Assembly: GCA_002897115.2 (NCBI GenBank)
Contig: BCIH01000013.1
Span: forward strand, 599,125-627,302
Direction of reading: 5' to 3'
DNA from: Prototheca cutis
Lineage: Eukaryota > Chlorophyta > Trebouxiophyceae > Chlorellales > Chlorellaceae
DNA: 28,178 bases
Part shown: in pieces, positions 1-10,248 of the stretch
How positions within the stretch are numbered: position 1 is the stretch's first letter
Layout of the letters: the number at the start of each line of letters is the position of its first letter
Position numbers and translations under genes: made by a program
Notes under the pieces: model-generated
What the model was told of the DNA's origin: nothing
The model's input: only the letters and a program-made list of their open reading frames with translations
The model's database searches: none

Positions 1-3000
1 CCCGGGATGTGCCAGCGTTCAGGTTTGTACTGCAGGGGACAGAGCAGCTGCATGGACAGCAGCGTCAGCACGACGAGGCCGCCAAATGCACTGCAACCAG
101 AGGCCGCAAGCGCTGTACTGCCGTCTTTTGTCGACACAAACCACGCTCCCAGGCCTGCCAGGGTGTTTTGAGTTCTTGTGGAGAGCATGTTCCCAAATTT
201 GCTTGTTGTCTTGGGCAACAGATCAAAGGGACGAGGGGCATGGGCCATGTGTTGTAGCATCTAGCAAGATGTGGATGTTGCCATGATGTCCGGGCTGCTT
301 CCCTCCTTGCACTCTCCTGGAATCCCTCCAAACACGCACAATCCGAGCACGTGCCTGTGGAGAAGAGCACCAGCAGGACCAAGTGCACAGTCACCAGCCA
401 CCGCCGGGTCTGCATACTGAGGTTCATGCGTGCGCCTGGCACCTTGGAGTCCACCTGTGCGCTCGAAGGAATCACAGTCCCATATCTACAAAGAAAAAAG
501 GGGACAGGGAGGGACCCCCGCAGGTCGACGATGACTGTCTACGCACGGAATGGTGCAGACAAGAATGAATGGTGCAGACAAGAATGCCAGGCCCACATGG
601 AATCTGCCACAGAAGAGCAGGTGACTGGCGCCTGAGCAGCACACAATGAATGCGTACAGCCTCACCTCGTATAGCTGAGCTGGACACCAGGGTAGTACCG
701 CCGGAACATGTGTGCTGTGAAGACCACAGTCATGGTCATCAGCTGCCCAAAGCTCACGAAGTCCAGTGTGAGGTCAGAGGCAGCAAACACTGCCAGGAAG
801 ACTGCACAGGGATGAAAGAGGAGGCAACGGTGGTTGGCAGGCAGTCCGGGCACGGGGGCCTGTGATGACGGCAACTCGTGACAACTCGCACGGCAACAGC
901 CCATGAACTTGGATAGGGGTGCATGCATGCGGCCCCGTCTTTGGGCCAGCAGGGAGCAGTTGCGGTCGCCCTTGCCGCCACTGCATCATCCCTCAGTCAT
1001 CATGGAGAGCACTCTCTCCAAGGGCCGACTCACATACGAGGGTGCCGAGGCATGCTGTGGCCGCAAGCGGCGTCTGTGTCCGTGCATTGACTGAACCCAG
1101 GCAGGTGGGGAGAAGCCAGTCCCTCGCGACCACCATGACCACACGGGAGAGGGTGTAGATGGCCACCATGAGCCCCGAAATCGTGCCCAGAACCGCCGCA
1201 GCTGCGATGATATAGCGAACATAGTCCAGACCTGAATACCAAGGTGGGGCGGAGTGGAGGATTGTGGCTCCCCAAAGACCTGTATTGAGGTCTGCATCCC
1301 TGTCGGAGTCGAATGCCATCGGGCGACAGACCGCACCCACAAAGGGCAAGGCGTCGATCCCCTGGCTGCCTCTCATCCTAAACCCCATCCAGAGCAAGAT
1401 AGATTGCCGGGTTTCCCCATCTGTGCCCACACATGCCCCACCGTGGCTCCCGCTGTCTCACCCATCCACATCCGCACACGTACCGTACAACGCAAATGCT
1501 GATTGGAAGCCAAGGGCTGGGTCCACCTCGGCCGGTGTCGNCATCATGCTGAGGGCCAGAGCCAGAAGGAAATAGGTAAATGTCGCAATTCCTGAGACGG
1601 CCAACATTGCAATAGGAAGATCCTCCACATTTTGTGCCTGAACACAGAGGAGTTTGTATTTATGTGTTCTATTTATTTTTATTTATTTATTCTCTTGGGG
1701 GGAGAAGTTGAGGTGGGCGATGGAAGGACGTTGATGGCATGCAGTTGCTCACTGTCACCCATCTGTCCTCATCCAGCCCTGTTCCATCACCCGGTCAAAC
1801 AGGGCGCCGCACGCACCTCTTCAGCAGCGTGTGGAACGCTCTGGAAGCCAGACATGGCATAGACAAGCACGGCGACTGCGGAGAAGATGCCGCCGACTTT
1901 TCCATCGAGCAGGAAGGGGGTGAGGGATTCGGAACTGGCTTTGGTGAAGGCCATGACGATGATGACGCAGATGATGATCATCTTGGTCATCGTCATGGCC
2001 GAGGTAACCACGGAAGACATGCGGCCCGACAGGATGTGGAGGATGGAGATGACAGCCACGGTGCCGCCGGCCATCAGGTCAATGCTCCAGCCGTTGATGC
2101 TGGTCCCCGACCCCAGCAGCTTGAAGAATTGAAAGGATTGGTTGCACAGTAAACCCAGATAAGACGAGAACGACCGTGCCACGACGGCTGAGCCAAAGAC
2201 ATCGACGCCAATCATGTTGGCCACAGTCATGTAGGCTGGGAACTCGCCAAAGGTGACTATTACCCAGGTGTAGGCACTGCCTGCCAGCGGGTACTCCTGC
2301 ATAGCAGTGGGTGGCGGGTATTGTGGGCGTGGTGCAGCTCTTATATCAGGAACCTGAACAGAAGGGATTTTGAAAAGCAGACACGCACGCCCTACACTGC
2401 CACGGGCAGCTGTCCGTCGTGATGCCTGTCCTCACGGCCATGCGTAACCCGACCATAAAAAAGCCCGCAACTGCCGTCAGCCACCCAGCCACCCAGCCAC
2501 CCAGCCTGGCCACCCACGCACCACGGACAGTTCGCCATAGCATGCAGCAGCAACGATGGTGGTGGTTCCGGCAATCAGGTATGCCACAATCATCGATGGT
2601 CTGTGGGTGACATTTGGATTTTGGCGTTCAGATCTTCATCCGCTCAAGGAAATGTGCAGCTGAGACACCCGTGAATGTGGCACCGTGCAGAAGGCACAAT
2701 TGCCACCCAGGCATTCCCCGCACCCTTTCCCATTGAAGCCTCACCCTGCCAGCTCGCTATAGACTGCGCCGGAGAGCTGCCAGACCCCAGCACCAATGGT
2801 GATGCCGAGTCCGAGCATGATCAGCCCAAAGCGGCTAAACACGCGGGGCAGGTTTCCCCGTAGCATGGCCTGCAGTGAGAGCAATCAAGAGATGTGCAGA
2901 AAAGTGCATGCCTAAGATCTGACGATTCAATGTGTCCGCTGCCACCTAGGTGCGGGGGCCACTGGGGCCCCACCCACCACCCCACTGTCCACCATGCCAA

Positions 3001-3191
3001 GAGGCACATGGACGGCCTAGGGAAGCCAGCCACCCATTTAGTGCCGCAAACGTCCCGCACGGGTTCCCTGTTCCATGCACCTCGTTGAGCTCATCGTCCA
3101 GAGTTCTTTTCCGCAATCCGGAACGCTGAAAAATCTGGGGAGTGCGGCGCAGGGCCGACAGGTAGTCCCTGAAGAGCCCTTCCTTCCCCAT
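1..3191 (-). CDS. CAT: Cationic amino-acid transporter (APC superfamily, CAT type), 3' end beyond window
   Basis: Exons (minus strand): 3081-3191, 2745-2869, 2522-2600, 1817-2296, 1484-1637, 1034-1291 (or 1279), 666-801, 355-485 and 1-154, giving about 542 residues so far. All junction phases agree. The N-terminus MGKEGLFRDYLSALRRTP followed by an acidic ELNE resembles the soluble leader of plant CAT proteins. The next exon carries the APC TM1 signature, a GLGITIGAGVW segment, followed by helices with YGELSV, PLAGSAY and GFQSVPHAAEE, the last matching the conserved GFDSVATxAEE region. The family imports amino acids across plasma or vacuolar membranes with about 14 helices, so the extreme C-terminus is probably missing here. 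The ATG at 3191 was chosen because it begins the conserved leader. The intron at 155-354 appears to use a GC donor. One base in the 1484-1637 exon is N. Substrate specificity cannot be read from the sequence. Confidence 0.85.
548..585. repeat. 19-bp perfect tandem duplication in CAT intron
   Basis: A 19-base unit beginning gaatggtgcagaca occurs twice in direct succession (548-566 and 567-585), inside the intron between the exons at 355-485 and 666-801. It looks like a recent slippage or duplication event. No function is implied. Confidence 0.9.
1659..1691. repeat. AT-rich TTTA-type simple repeat in CAT intron
   Basis: A run of imperfect TTTA/TTTTA units lies in the intron between the exons at 1484-1637 and 1817-2296. 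On the transcribed sense it is A-rich and lies just upstream of the acceptor at 1638-1640. It is a low-complexity tract with no coding potential. Confidence 0.7.
2481..2506. repeat. 8-bp tandem repeat (ccacccag) in CAT intron
   Basis: The octamer ccacccag is repeated just over three times without error, a few bases downstream of the donor of the exon at 2522-2600. It is an intronic minisatellite. Confidence 0.85.
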
Positions 3192-3557
3192 GGAGGCCCC
3201 GCCGCTTCCGCGTCCAGTACTGCCTAGCTCCAGCTACGCCATCATGTCTGTCGCATCACATTCATGCAGTAATGCACGAACATTATTGCTTTAATATTGA
3301 TCACATGCGCTTCGTTGGCTGCACCTCTTTCGTAAGTTGTACTGCTCGTTAACCGCGGAAACCTAACCTTTTTTTCTGGGCGCCACAGCATTCCAGTTTA
3401 TTCCCATTCGTTATTCACAGTACATGCGAACAGAGACATCCCTGTATTTTTAGCTCAGGAGAGGGCAAGTGCGTTTGTCAATCGAATGCAATAGCCAGCT
3501 TGGCTGTGTGCTCCCGGCGCCAGGGACAGGATCCTAAGAAGAGACAGAAACCAGGAG
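3192..3557. other. Intergenic: CAT promoter side and PPR-SMR 3' side
   Basis: This 366-base stretch lies between the CAT start codon (3191) and the PPR-SMR stop (3558), both on the minus strand. It must hold the CAT promoter and 5' leader and the 3' UTR of the PPR-SMR gene. It is visibly richer in A+T than the flanking coding DNA. I see no conserved reading frame, RNA gene or clear TATA box, and no TGTAA signal on the minus strand. Confidence 0.6.
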
Positions 3558-6283
3558 TCACTCCACCAATGAATGGTTGCGTCGTGGCCCCACGAGCAGC
3601 TGCTCGCAGGCTGCCCGGCTGTAGATCAGGTCTGGCGCATTCTTGAGTGTGGCAACCCGCGCCAGTTCTGTCGAGTCGACAAGCAGGACGCCTGGGTTGT
3701 CCTCGAACCGCTGCACCCGCATCAGCCGGCCCAGACACCGGCTGACGCTGTCCCGCAGCACGGGCCCTGCCTTGATAGGTGCCGCGTCCCGGCCTTGCAT
3801 GGCATACGGGGACCGCCGCCCCCGTCCCGTAATGATCTGCATGTGTTTGTTTGTTTGCTTGCTTGCTTGTCGTGTGTGTGGTAGGGAGAAGGCTGGAAGG
3901 GTAGGAGCACCAAGCTCGCCGTCAGCTGCCACTGCCACTATGGCAAACCCTGCCAAGAGCCGCTTCGTGACACACAACCAGCCACAGGATACCTTGAGGT
4001 CGCAGACGGTCCCGCGCTCGATCAGGGAGCGCAGCGTGCTCAGCGTGGCCAGTTGGGCCGTCCACGGGCTGTGGGTGTGCAGGTCGAGCAGCAGGGGTTC
4101 TCCCGCGCGCGGCGGCACAGCCCTCCTGCGTGGCCGCAGATTCGATAGCTCCCCAAACAGCTCCTGTGCGCTCAAGAGATTGCGGGTTTTTTGGGGGGGA
4201 TTTGTTTTGGGTGGATTTCGGGGGGGGGGGGGGATTTTTTTGTGCCAGGTGCTTGTTGATAGCTCTTCCCTCAACGACAATACCCCTCTGATCCTCCAGG
4301 GCCTTTCAACCCCCCCCAAAAAGATAGCGGACCAGGGCCTTGTCGAGCATTTCGGCGTGAGCAGTGCGATCAGTGCGCCACAGGGAAAGTGCCCCGTCGA
4401 TTGCGACCATGTATGTCACGCGGTCGGNCCCCGCGCCGCCGCGGCGCTTCATGCGTCCCAGGAGCGCCAGCGCTTCCTGCATCATCCCCGCGTCAGCCAG
4501 GATACGGAGCGTCGTGGTCTGAAAGTAGAGATCGGCTGCAATGGGCGTGCCTGCAAGCGTCTCGGCATAAGCCAGCGCGCCTGCGGTGTCACCTTTACTC
4601 GCGTACGCTCCCAGGACAGTCTCATAGGTCACGGAGTTCGGCTCCACGCCTGCGGCACGCATATCGCTCACGGCCTCCAGCGCCCCTGCCGGGTCTCCGG
4701 CCACGCGGTTGGCTTGGATGGCGCTGTTCCAGCCGTGCAGCCCCGGGTCAAAGCCGTCAGCCCGGCAGAGGTCCAGCACGCGGCGCACCGCGCCCGCATC
4801 GCCCCGTGCCGCGTAGAGTTTGGCCATGGAGGTGTAGGCGTGCACGCATCGCAACTCGGGTCCCCGCGGGTCACTGCGCATCAGCGAAAACAGTCGTGCC
4901 GCGCCTGCCGCATCGTGCACTTCCACGCACGCATCGATCGCCGCGCCGAAAGTCTCTGCCGTGGGGGTCACGTTTGCGGCATCCAGGCCTTCTAGAAGTT
5001 CGCGCAGCAAGGATGCCGCGCCGTTGCGGCCCAGACAATTGAGCGCTGNTCGGANGACGGCGTCGTCGGGCGGCAGGCCGCTGTCCAGGACCTGCTTAAT
5101 CAACACCCGTGCCTCACCCACCCTGGACGGATGAAGGTGGTGGATGTGGATGGATGGAGGAAGGTGATGCATTTCATATTGTTTCGTCTTAGGGTGCCTT
5201 GCGCGTGCAGATACGCCTTGATGTCCCTGGGTGAAGATTGGGGGTCACGGTGCCCTCCCCCCACACACACCCAAAAAAAACACCTGTTGGAGTAGCCATA
5301 GGCTTTGATGAGCTGGGTGACGTATCGATCGGCAAGCAGCTCTCCCTGGACCTGCGCCAACTCCATCACTCGCAGCACGCCCTCCACGTCCCCAGCATCT
5401 GCATGCACACTCGCCCTGTCGTTTGGGGGGGTTCAGGTTGCTTGCCTGGTCCCATGAGCTAAGCCAATGGCAAGGACCGGTCGTGGACACGCCCAATGCA
5501 GTCGCCTGCTAGACAACGATGAGCGCGACCACATGAAACCCCCCAATCCCTACACCCGCACCATAATAAGAATGGCACGGGGCAGTCGTCTGGGGATCCC
5601 TCGTCGTTGTTGTGCATCTCTACCATCGATGCCAGTGCGGCATCGAGCTTGCGTCGGTCGGCGCGTAGAAAATGCAGAAGGCTCAGCGCGGTGGACTTGT
5701 CCGGCACCACGCCACGGGCAAGCATCAGTTCAAATACAGGCGCCGCCGCAGCGTGCGGCAGCCAGCGCAGCGCCACGTTGAATTCGGCCGTCCCGACATC
5801 CGGGCCGCGCAGCAGCGCCATGCAGCCCTCCACGTCGCCGGTGCGTGCCAACCGCGCCACCTGTCTCATCATGGGCCGACCGGGGACAAAGCGCGCCGTG
5901 GGGACATTGGTGCTACTCGAGGAAGGTTCTAGGTGGTCGCTGGCCGGAGCAGAAAAACCTGTCCCGGCAGCACTGCCTGCTCGAGGAGATCCAAACATCT
6001 GCTCAGCAGGGGAGTTGGGTGCTGCGGCGTTGACTGCGCGATTCCTCCGCATCCTCGGTCCAAGGTCGGCCCCGGCGTCATTGCTCGTCCTGCCACCGTC
6101 TCCCGTCGGCGCTTCCCGAGCGTCAGGCTCCGCAGGCTTGGGCACTGTCCTGCTTGCTGCAGCGCTGCTGGAAGCACATGCGCCCGACCAAGCATGGTGG
6201 CCCTGGAACCATTGGGGGACCACCAATGCCGCCGGGGCCCGGTGAGCAACCCTGCCCTGCCTTAGCAGAAACCGGCACAGCAT
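3558..6283 (-). CDS. PPR-SMR protein (pentatricopeptide repeats plus C-terminal Smr domain), organelle RNA-binding
   Basis: Exons: 5562-6283, 5284-5415, 4333-5122, 3993-4163 and 3558-3836, about 697 residues, with all phases compatible. Residues 1 to about 120 are rich in Arg, Ala and Ser and read as an organelle transit peptide plus linker. From about residue 140 to 545 there are repeated about-35-residue helical pairs, for example units ending VEPNSVTYETVLGAYASKG and GDVEGVLRVMELAQVQG, the hallmark of PPR proteins. The C-terminus is an Smr domain with LDLH (574-577) followed by ITGRGRRS (607-614), the two conserved Smr motifs. PPR-SMR proteins such as GUN1, pTAC2 and SVR7 act in chloroplast or mitochondrial gene expression. 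Green algae encode few PPR proteins. Some Smr domains have nuclease activity; whether this one does is unknown. Two codons near 5049-5055 contain N. It is divergent from RPB7. Confidence 0.85.
3845..3869. repeat. Tetranucleotide repeat (GTTT)n(GCTT)n in PPR-SMR intron
   Basis: Adjacent GTTT and GCTT tetranucleotide runs lie in the last intron of the PPR-SMR gene, immediately upstream (transcript sense) of the acceptor at 3837-3839. The sense strand is A-rich there rather than pyrimidine-rich. Confidence 0.8.
4220..4233. repeat. G14 homopolymer in PPR-SMR intron
   Basis: An uninterrupted run of 14 G (C in the transcript) sits in the intron between the exons at 4333-5122 and 3993-4163, surrounded by other G- and T-rich runs. 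Confidence 0.9.
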
Positions 6284-6773
6284 GTGGCTGTGCAGGTGTC
6301 ACAAGGTTCCACGGCTCAGTTTGACAAGTTACAGGCCATAATGGGTAGGCGCTGTCGTCAAGCCCGGGTCCCTGTCCTGCAGCGCACCGGCCTCCCGGCT
6401 GCCGGGCCCAGGCCACCAGCCAAGAATCGCCACACGAGGTCGACAGGAACCGGGCTACAAGCAATGAGGCCTCATTCCCACTGTCGCCTCTAGCAGTTAT
6501 ACTGAGTATAAACTTTACAGGGTGGGACATTCGATGGAGCTGAGTCCTCGGTGTTGTTTTGCATGGGCCTCCCTATTTTTTGATCGGGACATGCGCACAA
6601 GGACAATTGGAGCGCATCGCGATGGCCGGCACCTGAAGAATGGCAGATGCCGCTGCTCCCTTGACGTGAGTTTCTTGTCATTTATCACTTTCAGTGGACA
6701 CATTGTATGCTGGGAGGGATGGGAGTGCCCAGCCAATGACTCCGTGCTTGGCTCGAGCGGGGCCTGCGGAACC
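6284..6773. promoter_or_regulatory. Divergent promoter region of PPR-SMR and RPB7
   Basis: These 490 bases separate the start codons of two genes that point away from each other, so both promoters and 5' leaders must lie here. A TATAAA hexamer at 6507-6512 on the plus strand is 262 bases before the RPB7 ATG and is the only TATA-like element I see; its role is a guess. The frame of RPB7 stays open upstream to 6522, but family alignment places the start at 6774. Confidence 0.55.
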
Positions 6774-7728
6774 ATGTTTTACCTCCTGGAACTGAAGCGC
6801 GAGCTTGAAGTCCAGCCCCGATTCTTTGGACCCAAGCTTCGGCAGGAGATTGAATCGCGCCTGAAACAGGAGGTGGGGGGAGGTGGATGCGGAATGCGGG
6901 ACCTTGCCGTTGCGCTGTGGGTGTGGCTTGGGGTGGCAGGAGACTCGGACAGGTGGTGGCATCGGGGGCCCCCACCTTGTCCACGTTCACAGTAATTCAC
7001 AGCAACAGCGATGCCCTCCATGCTGACACACGAACAGGTGGAGGGGACATGCAGCGGCATTTATGGCTTCATGCTGGCGGTGCTGAATGTGGATGAGCTT
7101 GGTCAGGGCATGATCCGAGAGGGCGTGGGCTCGGCCGTCTTCCAAGTCAAGTACAAGTGCATTGCCTTCAAGCCACACCGGGGAGAAGTCCTTGACGTGG
7201 TCGTGACAACCGTGAACAAGGTACGTACAGGGGGTGGTGGTGGTGATGTTTGGCAGGGAGAAAGCAGACAAGCCCCTCTTGCCTTGAGACAAGTTCAAGA
7301 CGACTGGCCACCTCCCGGTCAGCCAATCCCGTCGTCGCCCTCCCACATCCATCCAGATGGGATTTTTTGCTGAGGCAGGGCCGCTTCAGGTGTTTGTGAG
7401 CAACCATCTCATTCCGGAGGCCTTTGAGTTCTCCAGCGTGCATGAGCCAGCTTACATCACAACAGATGGAGAGCAGAAGATCGTGGCCGGTGCCGACGTC
7501 CGCCTGCGGATCGTGGGGACGCGCACAGATGCCAACGAGATTGTGAGCTCGGGTTTATGCTGGCCGTGGCCTTTGGGGGGGGGGGGGGGGGGGGGCACAG
7601 TTCTTGGCCTGACTGTATGACTGTCTCTCTTCACCACTCTGCTCACTGTTACCCACCTCGCCATCATCATCCAGTTTGCTGTGGGAGATATCAAGGGCGA
7701 TTATCTCGGCGTGTTGCAGCTCACCTGA
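6774..7728 (+). CDS. RPB7: DNA-directed RNA polymerase II subunit RPB7
   Basis: Exons 6774-6872, 7038-7220, 7357-7542 and 7675-7728 give a 173-residue protein, the usual RPB7 length (about 171-177). All three introns are in phase 0. The protein starts MFYLLELKRELEVQPRFFGP, the typical RPB7 start, then EGTCSGIYGF, VKYKCIAFKPHRGEV and VTTVNKMGFFAEAGP, and ends with IVGTRTDANEIFAVGDIKGD and YLGVLQLT. The first half is the tip (RNP-like) domain and the second half the S1/OB domain that contacts emerging RNA. RPB7 pairs with RPB4 to form the stalk of Pol II in the nucleus and helps initiation and coupling to RNA processing. The family start MFY decides the ATG at 6774. A long G run lies in intron 3. 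I see no sign of a Pol IV/V-type paralogue. Confidence 0.95.
7575..7595. repeat. G21 homopolymer in RPB7 intron 3
   Basis: Twenty-one consecutive G on the coding strand, starting 33 bases after the 5' splice site (7543) of the last RPB7 intron. It could form a quadruplex in DNA or RNA. Exact length in such runs is prone to sequencing error. Confidence 0.9.
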
Positions 7729-7825
7729 GCGCGAGCGTCCGTGCATGCTGCCACCGCCGGGAAGCACGCGGACCAACCCAAAGCCCCCCATGCCCAAATT
7801 GTGCTGCCTTTCCAAGCTTGTGGCT

Positions 7826-7830
7826 TTACA
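7826..7830 (-). terminator. Candidate TGTAA poly(A) signal for KCS
   Basis: TGTAA on the minus strand, 410 bases past the KCS stop. TGTAA is the standard green-algal poly(A) signal, but a five-base motif occurs often by chance and the distance is large. Confidence 0.3.
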
Positions 7831-8106
7831 GCCAGCTGCAAATTCATTGCTCGAGGGTGAAAAGAAAGGAAAAGAGGGGCATCATGAGCGAAGCTGGGGG
7901 TCCAATTTTGCAATGCACCAGGCACAAGCACGTCTGGGAGTAGGGTCTGAGACATGGGTGGGACCCGCAGGGCCACTCAGGCCAGGCCCCACACTTGGGA
8001 CGGCACCAACCAAAGGCACACACACACGCAAACACATCTCAACGTGACTGGGACGGCATAGCATCCCTGGAGCAGCACAGAACTACTTGCAACGTGACTT
8101 GACGTG

Positions 8107-8111
8107 TGTAA
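8107..8111 (+). terminator. Candidate TGTAA poly(A) signal for RPB7
   Basis: TGTAA on the plus strand, 379 bases past the RPB7 stop. Green algae use this motif 10-20 bases before the cleavage site. It is the only one seen between the RPB7 stop and the KCS coding region. Confidence 0.4.
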
Positions 8112-8239
8112 GACATATTTTTATGGGCCGGTGGTGTGTGTGTATTGGGTGTGGGCCTGAGGCAGCTACGCCGCAGGACTCCCCCGCCCGCGTCTCTCGT
8201 CTCACCCGTACTTATGCGGACGACACTCCCTTCCTTCCC

Positions 8240-8503
8240 TCAGGGCATCTTGCCATTGACCTCGTTTTCCTCGACCCAGGCCGGGTGCTGCTCGTTGGTG
8301 GTGCGCAGGACCTTCCATACGGCAGAGTTGCACTTGAATCCCGAGCCAAACGCAATCTGCCAAATGCGGTCGCCGCGACGCAGACCCCGCTTCGTTTCAA
8401 TGTTGGCCAGCACATACCTACGTTTGTCATTCGAAGGGGGGGGCCTGGATTGATACCGGTTCTATCTGCAGCCAGCCGGCCCACAAACTATGCGTCCCAT
8501 GCG

Positions 8504-8571
<68 letters not shown>

Positions 8572-10210
8572 AAAAAGAAAAGAAAAGAAAACACCTCGAA
8601 TACTCTTACCAGACGGAGGCGGAAGAGATGTTGCCGTAGCGATAAAGTGTATCACGCGAGGGCTGGGCATTGTGCACTCCCAGTTCCAGCTGCTGCTCAA
8701 TGGCATCGATGACGCCGCGCCCACCCGTGTGGATGCAAAAGTGCTCGAATGCCAGCTTGAAGTCTGGGATGTAGGGTTTGAGCCCGCGCATGTGCAGGAG
8801 CTTGCGGCCCACCAGGTTGCAGAAGAACAGGAGCTGCTCCGACAGGGGCAGGACCAGGGGCCCCAGTGTGGTGATGTTCGCTTTGAGCGCATGTCCAGCG
8901 ATGCGCATGAGGTCGCGGGACAGGTGGACGCCCACCTGGCCCTTGTCGTCCTCGCGCTGGTAGACGCAGCCGAAATGCGCGTCATCGGCGCCCATGTGTG
9001 TGCGCACGACGTGCTGGAGCTCGAGCTTGGCGGCCCAGCGGTCGCGACGGCGGTTGCTCAGCAGCATCGCCGCGCCGCCCAGCCGGAACAGGCAGTTGGG
9101 GATCAGCATGGACTTGGTGTCACCAAAGTACCAGTTTTGGGTGATGTTTTCGGTGGAGACCACCAGGGCAAGCGACCTCGGGTGCACCTGCAGTAGCTGC
9201 TGCGCGAGGGACAGTGAAATCACGCCGGCCGAGCAGCCCATGCCGCCAAGATTGTACGTCACCACGTTGCTCCGCATGCCGAATCGGTTGACAATCATGG
9301 CCGACAGGCTGGGTGTGGGGTTGAACAGCGAGCAGTTGACCACCAGGATGTCAATGGCCTTGGGGTTCACGCGGGACTTGCGCAGCACCTCCTCCACCGC
9401 CGTGAACAGCACTTCATGTGCCTCTTCGCGAGCTGCGGCCATGCTTGGCACCGGTGGGTCCGCCAGCAGGCCTGGCAGGAGAGGGTTTGGGGGCGGGTGG
9501 GCGGGTTTCATTGGTTTGCCACACTTAAGACATGTCCTTCCGTGCCACAAGCATGTGTGCACGCACAGACACATCCCCCCGCATCCATCGATTCGGTCAG
9601 TCGCGCCAAGCCCCCCCCCCCAAACCTCCCCACACCCCCCACAAAAAGCCACGGACATGCGGGGAGGTAGGTCTCCTGTCCCAGGCCGGAAACAGTGAGA
9701 ACCTTGCGCTGGAACTCCAGGGACTCTTCCGAGAAAACGCCGATCTTCCTCGAGTGCTCCATGAAGTAGTCGTGCGTCACCTTGAGCCTGAACGACGATT
9801 GATTGTTCGTTTTGGCCAGGATTTCTTGGAAATCGGCATCTGGACGGAGGAAGAAACTTCCCCACTCCAAGTCAGCACACTGCTCCTGAGAACAAGCGTT
9901 GAGGGCGACCACCCTCCTCGACTCCCCAGCCCCAACCCCCACGACACCCATCCTGCCACGCACTCTGGGGGGGGCTTGTAGCAGTGGTAGTTGAGCAGGT
10001 AGACGGGGCGCGTGCGGGTGAAGATGTACGTAGCCGCGGCAAACACGATGGCCGAACACGTTATCACAAAGGTCACCTGTTGAGCGCCCGGGGGGGGGGG
10101 GGGGGGGGGGNNNNNNNNNNNNNNNNNNNNNNNNNNNNNNNNNNNNNNNNNNNNNNNNNNNNNNNNNNNNNNNNNNNNNNNNNNNNNNNNNNNNNNNNNN
10201 NNNNNNNNNN

Positions 10211-10248
<38 letters not shown>

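Larger units (their letters stand above)
7729..8239. other. Convergent 3' intergenic region between RPB7 and KCS
   Basis: These 511 bases lie between the stop codons of two converging genes and should contain both 3' UTRs. A plus-strand TGTAA lies at 8107-8111, and a minus-strand TGTAA (ttaca on plus) at 7826-7830. No conserved reading frame is visible, and ORFs here look random. Confidence 0.6.

Noticed and set aside
3643..4995. Long plus-strand frame (450 codons) opposite the PPR-SMR gene
   Set aside because: It is the antisense shadow of GC-rich coding exons and runs through intron poly-G; no domain is visible.
6522..6773. Upstream in-frame extension of RPB7
   Set aside because: RPB7 proteins begin at MFY; the extension has no conserved sequence and would add 84 residues.
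8087..9196. Plus-strand frame (369 codons) opposite KCS
   Set aside because: It includes poly-Pro from the C49 run and otherwise mirrors KCS codons; the minus strand encodes a complete conserved enzyme.
9650..9660. GC donor (GCATGT) at the end of the KCS exon 9657-9885
   Set aside because: A GT donor (GTCCGT) three bases further on gives the right phase and reading, so no unusual donor is needed.
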